From assembly GCA_030040725.1 (NCBI GenBank), contig JASHTD010000160.1, positions 1 through 9,900 of the forward strand: a stretch of DNA of 9,900 nt, in the 5' to 3' direction. The translations under genes were made by a program, and so were the position numbers. The stretch comes from Candidatus Sulfotelmatobacter sp. (GTDB taxonomy: Bacteria > Acidobacteriota > Terriglobia > Terriglobales > Acidobacteriaceae). The notes below the pieces were generated by a model that made no database searches, was not told the origin of the DNA, and saw only the letters and a program-made list of their open reading frames with translations. Shown one piece after another: positions 1-6,831 of the stretch; within the stretch, counting starts at the first letter, position 1; the number at the start of each line of letters is the position of its first letter.

Positions 1-826
1 ACTCCTGGTTGCCCCGCGACTTTCGCAGAACAATTTCCGCCTCGGTGCGAATCAATGAAATGGGAGTGCGCAATTCATGCGAGGCATCGGCGGTGAACTG
101 AGTCACGCGGAGAAAGGCGTCTTCGATACGCACCAGCATTTCATTCAAAGTGTCTGACAAGCGCTGCAGCTCGTCTCCGGTGTTGAGCTGGTCGAGGCGG
201 GCGCTCAAGTTGCCCCCGCTGATATTCCGTGCAGCCCGCGCGATTGCGTCCACTGGAGACAGCGCTCGGCGACTGAGCCAACACCCTCCCGTGGCGGCAA
301 CCAGCAACAGCAGAGGAGCGAGAAACAACAGATACCGTTCAAACACGGCGAGTGTCGCCATCATCTCTTCGATTGGCACTCCCATTTGCACGGTAAAGGC
401 GCGCCCATACATGTCAAGCCTTTGGGTGATAAAGCGGTAAGGCTTGCCATCGAGTTCAAGGTTTCGGAACGAGCGATGTTTCACCGCTGCCGGCCGAACG
501 GGTTGAATCTGGTTTCTCTCCAGCGAGGGCGCACGAAAAATCCAGTTTCCGTCGCCGTCGTAGATTTGCAGAAAATCTCCCGAGTGTTCGAGATCGTATG
601 CCTCGGAAACTTCCTCTTTCAGCTTGGGGACGTTCCGATTTTTTTCCTTTTGCGCTTTTAACAGATTGCCCAAGTCCTCGACTTGGCCCTTCAAGGCATG
701 GTCTGCGATGCCATAAAGATGTTGGCGCACGGCGAACCACATGCCGACGCCAAACAAGAATTGCGCGGTCGCGAAGATCGCCAGATACCAAAGTGTGAGC
801 TTGGATCCGATCGAAAGCTTTTTCAT
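1..826 (-). CDS. Sensor histidine kinase, N-terminal 275 residues (cut by left window edge)
   Basis: Inner-membrane kinase that should sense a periplasmic signal and phosphorylate the response regulator encoded just upstream. Reading leftwards from ATG 826-824, I see a first membrane segment (about residues 10-33), a periplasmic region of roughly 130 residues (34-162), a second membrane segment (about 164-184), a HAMP linker (about 185-238), and then the HisKA dimerisation/phosphoacceptor helix. The H-box is FTADASHELRTP, with phospho-accepting His250 at positions 79-77. The ATPase domain lies beyond the window. The start is set by an ATGA overlap with the regulator's stop codon, which suggests translational coupling. 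The arrangement of two membrane helices, a moderate periplasmic domain, HAMP and HisKA matches the CusS/heavy-metal-sensor type. However, I see no clear metal-binding cluster in the periplasmic part, so the signal is unknown. Confidence 0.93.
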   Translation of the reverse strand, partial: MKKLSIGSKLTLWYLAIFATAQFLFGVGMWFAVRQHLYGIADHALKGQVEDLGNLLKAQKEKNRNVPKLKEEVSEAYDLEHSGDFLQIYDGDGNWIFRAPSLERNQIQPVRPAAVKHRSFRNLELDGKPYRFITQRLDMYGRAFTVQMGVPIEEMMATLAVFERYLLFLAPLLLLVAATGGCWLSRRALSPVDAIARAARNISGGNLSARLDQLNTGDELQRLSDTLNEMLVRIEDAFLRVTQFTADASHELRTPISLIRTEAEIVLRKSRGNQE

Positions 827-1491
827 AGCGCCTGCTCCTCGGAAACCAAATAGCCAACGCCACGCACCGTATGGATCAGTCGCTCGCGGCCTTCACCATC
901 GATCTTGTGTCGCAGCAGGCGCACGAAGGCTTCGAGCGTATTGCCACTGACGTCACGTCCTAACGACGCGATCAAGGCTTCGCGAGGAACGACCTCGCCG
1001 GCATCGCGCATCAGGCGCTCGAGCAGCAGGTATTCGGTCCGGCTCAGATTTATTCTCCTATCGCCCTGGTGAACCTGATGGGTCGATAGATTCATAATCA
1101 GGTCGCCGACTTCGAGACGGGTCTTGCTGGTGTCTCCTCGCCGATGCACTGCGCACACTCGCAGCAGAAGTTCGTCGAATGAGAACGGCTTGATGACGTA
1201 ATCGTCGGCGCCAAGGTCAAGGCCCTGCACGACATCGGGAACGGAATCTTTCGCAGTCAACATTAGGACAGGCGTCGGATCGCCCTCGGCCCTCATGCGG
1301 CGGGCCATTTCAAATCCATCCATCCTCGGCATCATGATGTCGAGAATCACGACATCGAAGTGTCGTTCACGAACCTTGCGCAAACCCTCGCTGCCATCGA
1401 GCGCGCACGAAACCGAGTGACCTTCTTCACTGAATCCTTTGCGCAACAGTTCCACCATTCGCCGTTCGTCTTCGACGATCAGGAGATCCAT
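823..1491 (-). CDS. OmpR-family response regulator (receiver plus winged-helix DNA-binding domain)
   Basis: A 222-residue transcription factor, the normal size for the OmpR/PhoB family. The receiver domain (about residues 1-120) has the acidic pair Glu7-Asp8, phosphoacceptor Asp51 in LDIMMPRMDG, Thr79 in LMLTAKD, and Tyr98 and Lys101 in DDYVIKPF. All catalytic and switch residues are present. The C-terminal winged helix (about 128-218) carries LSRTEYLLLERL and ends in the family-typical HTVRGVGYLV. I place the start at ATG 1491-1489 because the receiver begins immediately there (MDLLIVEDE). An in-frame TTG at 1575 would add 28 residues with no family resemblance. The stop overlaps the kinase start by 4 bp. 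It is transcribed divergently from the TonB-dependent receptor, which is the obvious candidate target besides itself. That target assignment is inference. Confidence 0.95.
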   Translation of the reverse strand: MDLLIVEDERRMVELLRKGFSEEGHSVSCALDGSEGLRKVRERHFDVVILDIMMPRMDGFEMARRMRAEGDPTPVLMLTAKDSVPDVVQGLDLGADDYVIKPFSFDELLLRVCAVHRRGDTSKTRLEVGDLIMNLSTHQVHQGDRRINLSRTEYLLLERLMRDAGEVVPREALIASLGRDVSGNTLEAFVRLLRHKIDGEGRERLIHTVRGVGYLVSEEQAL

Positions 1492-1564
1492 GCGAACCTG
1501 CCGCCTTGCAGAAGTTAAAAACAACTCCCCTAGAGTAGTCCGCAAGGAAGCGAGAAAACACACC

Positions 1565-1593
1565 CTGAAAAACAATTAACCTGGCTTTAATAT
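1565..1593 (+). promoter_or_regulatory. Possible sigma-70-type promoter for the receptor/yncE unit
   Basis: Within the 253-bp divergent spacer, CTGAAA (1565-1570) and TAATAT (1588-1593) are separated by 17 bp. Each matches four of six consensus bases. Transcription would start near 1600, leaving a leader of about 145 nt before the receptor ATG at 1745. The same spacer must also hold the promoter for the response regulator on the other strand, but I could not pick one. No convincing repeated operator half-sites for an OmpR-type regulator were seen. This is a by-eye match only. Confidence 0.3.
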
Positions 1594-1729
1594 CGGTTTC
1601 ATAGCGTTCTTCTATCCTCACCTCTCATTCAGCTCAGGAACTTTCCGTTATTGGCGAAGCAGAGACGGCCGAATCGCCCGGTTACGACAGGAGAAATTCC
1701 GGCCTGCCCTGTTCGGTGCGCTCATTCGC

Positions 1730-1735
1730 AAGGAG
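1730..1735 (+). promoter_or_regulatory. Ribosome binding site of the TonB-dependent receptor
   Basis: AAGGAG ends 9 nt before ATG 1745 and fixes that start. The reading frame then begins directly with a signal peptide. Confidence 0.75.
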
Positions 1736-1744
1736 ATCAGGTCC

Positions 1745-4630
1745 ATGGCGCCACAGTGCTCATATCGAGATTTCTTAGTTTCCAGCGTCGGGGTTTTGCT
1801 CGCGGTTTGCGGCCTGATGGGGTCATCTGCGTTCGGGCAAGGCGGGCGCGGGACGCTTACTGGGCACGTCGTCGACCAGGGCGGTGCGATGCTACAGGGC
1901 GCTCAAGTCAAGCTGGAGCCGGGAGACGCAACGGCTGCGACCGATGTGCAAGGGCAATTCCGATTCATCGGCCTCGCACCCGGTAATTACACTCTTACAG
2001 TTTCGTACATTGGGTTTGAGAAGTTCACCCAGCAGGTCAAAGTGGCGGCAGGCCGCGAAAGCCGAATCGAAGCCAAGATGAACATCCGCCTGCGCACCGA
2101 ACAAGTGAATGTTGTGGCGGAATCGCCGCACGGCGAGGCCGAAGCGATTAATCGGGAGCGGGTTTCAGACAACCTGCTTCAGGTCATTCCTTCCACTGTG
2201 ATCATGTCGTTGCCGAATGAAAACATTGCCGACGCGGTCGGCAGAGTGCCCGGCGTCAGTCTGGAACGCGACGAAGGCGAAGGTAAATATGTTCAGGTTC
2301 GCGGGACTGAGCCGAGACTGAACAACACCACGGTCGACGGCGTTGAAATGCCCGCGCCGGAGGACAATGTACGCCAGTTCAAGCTGGACACTATTCCGGC
2401 GGACATCGTCGAGTCGATTGAAGTGAATAAAACACTTTCTCCTAATCAAGATGCAGATGCGATTGGTGGAACCGTGAATCTGGTGACGAAGACTGCCAGC
2501 GACTTGCCCACGATAACGCTCGAGGGAATCGGCGGATTCACTCCTATCGAAGACACCCGCTACATGGGGTTGGTCACAGGCACGGTGGGCCAGCGCTTTG
2601 GACGAAAGAAAAAATTTGGGGCGCTGTTTTCAGGCAGCTACGATTACAACGGACGCGGAATTGACGATATTGAGCCAAGTCCCAACGACACCGCGGAGCC
2701 GACTTACGGCAGCATGGACATTCGTGAATACCGGTACCAGCGCAAGCGCTATGGTTTTGGCGGTTCGCTGGATTACAAGCTGAATGAAGGCTCCGGTCTT
2801 TATCTCCATTATTTTGGCTCCGATTTCAAGGATTACGGAAATAAGTGGGTCTATTCGCTCAATGATGGAGGAGCTCCGCAATTCTCGACTTCTTCCCGTT
2901 TGCCGGATTACGGCATCAACAGCGTAGCGATTGGCGGCAAACATGTTTTCACTGATTCGTGGCTGAGTTGGGAGATCTCCGCCGCCCGCTCGAGGGAACT
3001 GGCAGCTGCCGGCAATCCGGGAGCTACATTCAGCTTCAACCCGAACAGCTCCTTCGTATGTAATTACGATCCGGGTGCCACCACCGATTTCCGGTTGCCG
3101 CAATGGGACCCCGGATGCCTTGCTCCCGGATCACCAACGTTTAATCCCTATCAATATCAGTTGACCGAGTACGACGGCACCCAGGGAATCACTTCGCAGG
3201 TGAATCTGCAAGGCGCACTATCAAACGCCCGGAACTATCACCTGGGTTCGCATTTCTCGACCTTCGAATATGGCTTCAAGGTCCGCAACGCGCACAAAGG
3301 ACAGGATGCTTACTCTGCGACGTACGATCAGACATTCATAGCGAATCCGAACAATCCTCCCGTGTCGCCGATGACCGATTACCTGGACGGCTTCACCAAT
3401 GCGAATTACTACTTCAACGCCTACCGCCTGGGGCCAGTCACAAACTACAACCGCATCGTCAACAATCTCAATAATGTAATTTCCCAGGGAGTTCTCGCCC
3501 TCGACGAACCCGCTACTATTTTCGGTTCCGATGCCAGCAACTTCGACCTGACCGAGCGCGTTTCTGCAGCTTACGCCATGAACACCATTGAGTTTGGACG
3601 CTTCCGGCTGCAAACCGGGCTGCGCGTCGAGGCCACTCAGTTAGACATACTGGGATTCCTGGTGACCAATAATGCGACCAGCACGGCGGAAACAGTGACT
3701 CCACAACGGGCGAATACCTGGTACTGGGACCCATTGCCGAATGTTCAGTTGCGCTATGCAATCTCTCCGGACTCGGATATTCGCGCCGTTTACGGACGAG
3801 GAATCTCCCGACCCAACCCGTACGATATGGTCCCCTATGTTACCCAGGATCAAAGCACGAATCCGCTTACCATTTCGGTGGGTAACTCCAATTTGAAGCC
3901 GGAGCACGCCAACGACTACGACATTCTTTATGAGCACTACCTGAAGCCGTATGGTCAAATTCAGGCCGGCTTCTTCTACAAGCAGTTAAGCCAGCCCATT
4001 TACTATCTCGCAGATCCTCATTACGAGGGCACGCAATATCCACAGTTCGTCGGCGATATCTTCGATTACATCGCGAACGGGGTGAACGCAAAGTTGTATG
4101 GCGTGGAGTTTTCGTACATCCAGCATCTGGGATTTCTGCCGGGTGCGTGGAGTGGTTTCGGAATCAACATGAACTACAGCAGGACTGGCTCGAGCGCCGG
4201 CAGCCTGCCCCTGCGAAACGACAACCCCGCGCTTCAGCGCCAAACACCAACGATGTGGAATCTCGGGCCCAGTTACGATCGGGGTCGGCTGTCGGCCCAC
4301 CTGGGAGCAACTTACAACAGCGCAAGCATTTATCAGTACCAGTGGGAGCAGTGCACTGCGGCAGCGGCGGCGGGCGGAGGTTGCGAGGACCCGGCTAACC
4401 TCGGACCTAAAGGGCCTCTCGGTGACAACTACCTGTATTCGCACCTGCAATTGGACGCGCAGGCCAGCTTTCGGGTTCAGAAAAGCCTTACGCTGCTCGT
4501 GCAGGGTTTGAACCTGACCGATGAGGTTTTCGGATTTTACAACGGCAGTCCGTGGTATCTGACGCAACGCGAGTACTACCACCCAACTTATTCGTTCGGA
4601 CTGCGCTGGGAACCGCGACGGGAGAATTAA
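1745..4630 (+). CDS. TonB-dependent outer-membrane receptor with N-terminal carboxypeptidase-regulatory-like domain
   Basis: A 961-residue outer-membrane importer energised by the TonB-ExbBD complex. A signal peptide (about residues 1-32, cleavage near SSAFGQ) is followed by a carboxypeptidase-regulatory-like beta-sandwich (about 37-113, starting GTLTGHVVDQGGAMLQGAQV). A possible TonB box follows (EQVNVVAE, 119-126). The plug domain (about 145-250) contains NENIADAVGRVPGVSLERD, VQVRGTEPRLNNTTVDG and DADAIGGTVNLVTK. The rest is a 22-stranded-type barrel, with the typical late motifs GRGISRPNPYD, NLKPEHANDYDILYEHY and LNLTDEVFGFYNG, ending in a strand YSFGLRW. The plug motifs match the TonB-Xanth-Caul receptor type (TIGR01782) rather than SusC or the Oar type. 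The substrate cannot be told from sequence; that group includes sugar and other non-siderophore importers. The only cysteines in the mature protein form two close pairs (439/458 and 870/880). An exported beta-propeller gene follows 118 bp downstream on the same strand. Confidence 0.95.
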   Translation: MAPQCSYRDFLVSSVGVLLAVCGLMGSSAFGQGGRGTLTGHVVDQGGAMLQGAQVKLEPGDATAATDVQGQFRFIGLAPGNYTLTVSYIGFEKFTQQVKVAAGRESRIEAKMNIRLRTEQVNVVAESPHGEAEAINRERVSDNLLQVIPSTVIMSLPNENIADAVGRVPGVSLERDEGEGKYVQVRGTEPRLNNTTVDGVEMPAPEDNVRQFKLDTIPADIVESIEVNKTLSPNQDADAIGGTVNLVTKTASDLPTITLEGIGGFTPIEDTRYMGLVTGTVGQRFGRKKKFGALFSGSYDYNGRGIDDIEPSPNDTAEPTYGSMDIREYRYQRKRYGFGGSLDYKLNEGSGLYLHYFGSDFKDYGNKWVYSLNDGGAPQFSTSSRLPDYGINSVAIGGKHVFTDSWLSWEISAARSRELAAAGNPGATFSFNPNSSFVCNYDPGATTDFRLPQWDPGCLAPGSPTFNPYQYQLTEYDGTQGITSQVNLQGALSNARNYHLGSHFSTFEYGFKVRNAHKGQDAYSATYDQTFIANPNNPPVSPMTDYLDGFTNANYYFNAYRLGPVTNYNRIVNNLNNVISQGVLALDEPATIFGSDASNFDLTERVSAAYAMNTIEFGRFRLQTGLRVEATQLDILGFLVTNNATSTAETVTPQRANTWYWDPLPNVQLRYAISPDSDIRAVYGRGISRPNPYDMVPYVTQDQSTNPLTISVGNSNLKPEHANDYDILYEHYLKPYGQIQAGFFYKQLSQPIYYLADPHYEGTQYPQFVGDIFDYIANGVNAKLYGVEFSYIQHLGFLPGAWSGFGINMNYSRTGSSAGSLPLRNDNPALQRQTPTMWNLGPSYDRGRLSAHLGATYNSASIYQYQWEQCTAAAAAGGGCEDPANLGPKGPLGDNYLYSHLQLDAQASFRVQKSLTLLVQGLNLTDEVFGFYNGSPWYLTQREYYHPTYSFGLRWEPRREN

Positions 4631-4727
4631 GCGACTCGAACCCCAGCATTTGCACCATTCAGCCGTGCTTTTAAAGTTGCGGACTGTCTGCCCCGTAGCA
4701 TCGCGCGTGGCCAGCGATTTGAATAAC

Positions 4728-4734
4728 GAAGGAG
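4728..4734 (+). promoter_or_regulatory. Ribosome binding site of the yncE-like gene, with long A-rich spacer
   Basis: GAAGGAG lies 14 nt before ATG 4749 and 17 nt before a second in-frame ATG at 4752. The spacer contains a run of nine A (4738-4746). The gap is longer than the usual 5-9 nt, so initiation may be modest. The alternative upstream in-frame start, TTG 4650, has no such site and would place a non-signal-like stretch before the signal peptide. Confidence 0.55.
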
Positions 4735-4748
4735 CTGAAAAAAAAACA

Positions 4749-5744
4749 ATGATGAATCGTCTCCGTCATGCATGCACTCAGCTAGCGGTTTTCATGATTC
4801 CCTTGGCGCTCGGATTTATGCTTGCGGCCCTCCCATCAGTTGCTGCTGACGAATTTGCCATTACCAGGAAGGTTCCGATTCCCGGTCAGGGTAGTTGGGA
4901 TTACCTTAACGTCGACGAAGGCGCTCGGCGCTTATACGTCTCTCATGGAACCCAGGTGGAAGTCATCGACGTCGACACGCTCGATATTGTGGGCAATATT
5001 CCCAAAACCGAGGGCGTGCATGGCATCGCAATTGCGCCGGAACTCGGGCGCGGCTTCGTGAGCAATGGCCAGGCGTCAACGGTCACAATTTTTGATCTGA
5101 AAACACTGAAGAAGATCGCCGATGTGCCCGCTGGGAAAAAACCGGATGCCATCATCTATGATCCAGCTTCCTCGCGAGTGTTCGCCTTCAACGGGGGCAG
5201 CAATAGTGCAACTGCTATCGATGCGGCCACGGGAAAAGTCGCGGGAACGATCGAACTGGGCGGACGACCTGAATTCGCCGCCGCAGATGGAAACGGATAT
5301 GTCTATGACAACCTTGAAGACGAAAGCACGGTGTTAAAGATCAATTCCCGCACGCTCAAAATCGAACACCGCTGGCCGACCGCGCCCTGCTCTTCGCCCA
5401 GCAGCATGGCGATCGACCGGGCCAATCACCGCTTGTTCCTCGGTTGCCGCAGCAGAGTAATGGCGGTAATAAATGCCGACACAGGAAAGGTGATTACCAC
5501 CTTGCCGATCGGCGATCACGTGGATGCAACTGCCTACGATGCGCAGACCAAGCTCATCTTCAACTCCAACGGCGAAGGAACAATCACGGTGATTCGCCAG
5601 GAAGGCCCGGACAAATACTCGATCCTGCAGACGGTGAAGACGGTGCCGAAAGCAAAAACCATGGCACTCGACCCAAAGACTCACCACTTGTTCCTGTCGA
5701 CGGCCGAGTCTGGCCAATTCGAGGTTCTGGTCGTCGGCAGGTAG
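4749..5744 (+). CDS. Exported YncE-family beta-propeller protein
   Basis: A 331-residue protein. A signal peptide (about residues 1-32, hydrophobic stretch 12-28, cleavage near PSVA-ADE) is followed by repeated 40-45-residue propeller blades. The blades recur as a YVS/FVS/FAF-type strand followed by a V-(I/T)-(V/I)-(I/F)-D-(V/L)-x-T-x-x turn: RLYVSHGTQVEVIDVDTL, GFVSNGQASTVTIFDLKTL, VFAFNGGSNSATAIDAATG, LFLGCRSRVMAVINADTG and LIFNSNGEGTITVI. This is the YncE / YVTN-repeat seven-bladed propeller pattern. It should be periplasmic or surface-attached and to bind something rather than catalyse a reaction, since no catalytic motif is visible. It probably shares a transcript with the TonB-dependent receptor 118 bp upstream, as I see no convincing terminator between them. 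In E. coli yncE lies beside the receptor gene yncD (pqqU). That parallel suggests a joint uptake role but does not identify a substrate. I give no gene symbol because orthology to E. coli yncE is unproven. Confidence 0.9.
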   Translation: MMNRLRHACTQLAVFMIPLALGFMLAALPSVAADEFAITRKVPIPGQGSWDYLNVDEGARRLYVSHGTQVEVIDVDTLDIVGNIPKTEGVHGIAIAPELGRGFVSNGQASTVTIFDLKTLKKIADVPAGKKPDAIIYDPASSRVFAFNGGSNSATAIDAATGKVAGTIELGGRPEFAAADGNGYVYDNLEDESTVLKINSRTLKIEHRWPTAPCSSPSSMAIDRANHRLFLGCRSRVMAVINADTGKVITTLPIGDHVDATAYDAQTKLIFNSNGEGTITVIRQEGPDKYSILQTVKTVPKAKTMALDPKTHHLFLSTAESGQFEVLVVGR

Positions 5745-5792
5745 CAAGCCCGGCACGTACCGCACCACAGGACTAGATCGAAGTTGCAGGAC

Positions 5793-6290
5793 TTAATTGC
5801 AGTTGATCATGTTCTGCGTCACGCCCTGCAAGCTGATTACGGAGTTGCCAACCAGCGGCAGGCTCCACAGCTTGCTGTGATGTTTACGCAGAAGGTAGGC
5901 AGCCGCGAGCGATCCGGCGCTTTTCACCGTAGCTACAGCGTAGGTCCGGCCAACCGTCGGATGTACCCCATAAAGATAGGCGGACTCGACTTCCATGTTG
6001 CAGACGCCGGTCCGATGGGCCAGCCAGTTTTCGCGGGCAAATAAGGTCGTATAGGAATCGGAGAACGTGCTGCCGGTAGAAATCAGAGCCAGGCCGATGA
6101 ACTTCTTATCGAAGATGCGGGTCTCAACCGGGCGAGGGGTCGTTAACGAGGTTGCCGTGTTGACTGGAGTAACCGGCTCCATCGTCGAACTTGACGGTTC
6201 GACGGCGCGCGGCGCGTTGGGCAGTTCCTTAGCGAAGGAAAGCTGGACAATTGCAAGAATAGCGAATAGCAACCAGGCGAATGATTTCAT
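5793..6290 (-). CDS. Small exported protein of unknown function with LPNAP motif
   Basis: 165 residues, function not recognised. ATG 6290-6288 is preceded by AGAGGA about 7 nt upstream. A clear signal peptide (residues 1-20, cleavage at LSFA-KE) is followed at once by ELPNAP (22-27). It resembles the ELPDAP-type motif I associate with many exported Acidobacteriota proteins. Residues 28-55 are Pro/Ser/Thr-rich and probably disordered. The remainder has two weakly hydrophobic stretches (about 62-76 and 117-134), a DSYTT motif (78-82), an E-x-x-x-x-x-G-x-x-P motif (102-111) and two cysteines (97, 164). The DxxTT followed by a Glu/Gly/Pro stretch and then a small hydrophobic helix resembles a hypothetical family common in that phylum; this is from memory only. 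It may be membrane-associated in the envelope. It is convergent with the yncE-like gene (48 bp between stops), so it is not in that operon. Confidence 0.8.
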   Translation of the reverse strand: MKSFAWLLFAILAIVQLSFAKELPNAPRAVEPSSSTMEPVTPVNTATSLTTPRPVETRIFDKKFIGLALISTGSTFSDSYTTLFARENWLAHRTGVCNMEVESAYLYGVHPTVGRTYAVATVKSAGSLAAAYLLRKHHSKLWSLPLVGNSVISLQGVTQNMINCN

Positions 6291-6712
6291 TGCGCGTTCC
6301 TCTTTTGATTTTCCAAATGAAGGACGCGAGGAACCAATTGAGCTTTCTGGACCAGCACGCCGGCTTTGGGGTGGACTTCATGGTTTGAGATTACGGGGTC
6401 ACCCGTCCGCCAACAACTGCAACAACGTGCCAGCAAAGTCGAAGCTAGTAATGCTACGTAACCACCATCTTCGTGCTATATCGATTGGTCGGGACCTACC
6501 ACCAGGTTAGGTAGTGAGGTCGATTGGGGATGCCTTCACCATGACGGAGGTCGCCATGCGACTGATGACAATGCATGATACCGTCGATCAACTCTCGGAT
6601 AGGACCTGGGCCTAAAAGCGTCCAGCGATAGCGCGTCATAGCCGGTAAAAGATCGTTGATCGCCGCGGCGGACTGTGTGCAATGCTCGCGTGTCGACGTG
6701 TATTTCTTGGCG
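6291..6712. other. Gene-poor stretch with no confident coding sequence
   Basis: Upstream region of the LPNAP protein, on the far side of the receptor remnant. The longer open frames here are poorly supported. One plus-strand frame running to 6510 is largely the complement of the exported-protein gene. The only candidate gene is the 47-codon minus-strand ORF listed separately. A 14-bp perfect hairpin, ACGGG-GTCA-CCCGT, lies at 6393-6406, about 100 bp upstream of the LPNAP protein's start. I found no tRNA-like cloverleaf, no terminator with a T tract, and no IS ends. Together with the receptor remnant beside it, the stretch looks like decayed sequence. Confidence 0.5.
6496..6639 (-). CDS. Doubtful 47-residue ORF of unknown function
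   Basis: An open frame from ATG 6639-6637 to TAG 6498-6496, beginning MTRYRWTLLGPGPIRELIDG and rich in His, Gly, Pro and Trp. The frame stays open upstream of the ATG to about 6720 (the preceding residues include AAAINDLLPA), so it could equally be the tail of a decayed longer gene. There is no convincing ribosome binding site before the ATG. I do not recognise the sequence. The residue mix looks more protein-like than a typical random frame, but codon third positions show no strong GC bias. Treat as speculative. Confidence 0.2.
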   Translation of the reverse strand: MTRYRWTLLGPGPIRELIDGIMHCHQSHGDLRHGEGIPNRPHYLTWW

Positions 6713-6808
6713 TTAATACAAAAACTTCAGTGCCACCTGAATCACGCGCGGACTCACGTCCTGCTGAATCTGCCCAAAGTTCGGGGAGCCGATATCTGCG
6801 ATGGGATG
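6713..6808 (-). pseudogene. C-terminal remnant of an Oar-type TonB-dependent receptor
   Basis: Reading leftwards from about 6808 to TAA 6715-6713 gives HPIADIGSPNFGQI, then residues ending RVIQVALKFLY-stop. In the large Oar-like receptors of Acidobacteriota the closing segment typically reads ...(F)NHPNF...SPNFGQI...DPRxIQxALKxxF-stop, finishing on the terminal barrel strand with an aromatic residue. The match covers about 31 codons, including the characteristic aromatic C-terminus used for barrel insertion. Immediately upstream, around 6809-6832, the resemblance stops and the end of the methyltransferase gene begins. The rest of the receptor gene is therefore missing: nothing like a barrel or plug is encoded upstream on this strand. 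The fragment has no start of its own and should be non-functional. It marks a deletion or insertion junction. Confidence 0.65.
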
Positions 6809-6831
6809 TTTTCGCCTTTTCGGCCGAGTGC

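Noticed and set aside
1625..1728. Repeated TCATTC in the divergent spacer, considered as response-regulator half-sites.
   Set aside because: The two copies are about 100 bp apart with no phased spacing, unlike the tandem half-sites of OmpR-family regulators.
3986..4582. Minus-strand open frame of about 198 codons inside the receptor gene.
   Set aside because: It is antisense to the barrel region, whose coding on the plus strand is unambiguous.
4652..4672. GCAC-N9-GTGC followed by TTTT between the receptor and the yncE-like gene.
   Set aside because: A four-base stem with a nine-base loop is too weak for an intrinsic terminator.
6393..6406. Perfect inverted repeat ACGGG-GTCA-CCCGT.
   Set aside because: Five-base arms are expected by chance at this GC content. 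No second copy was noticed and no regulator is adjacent.
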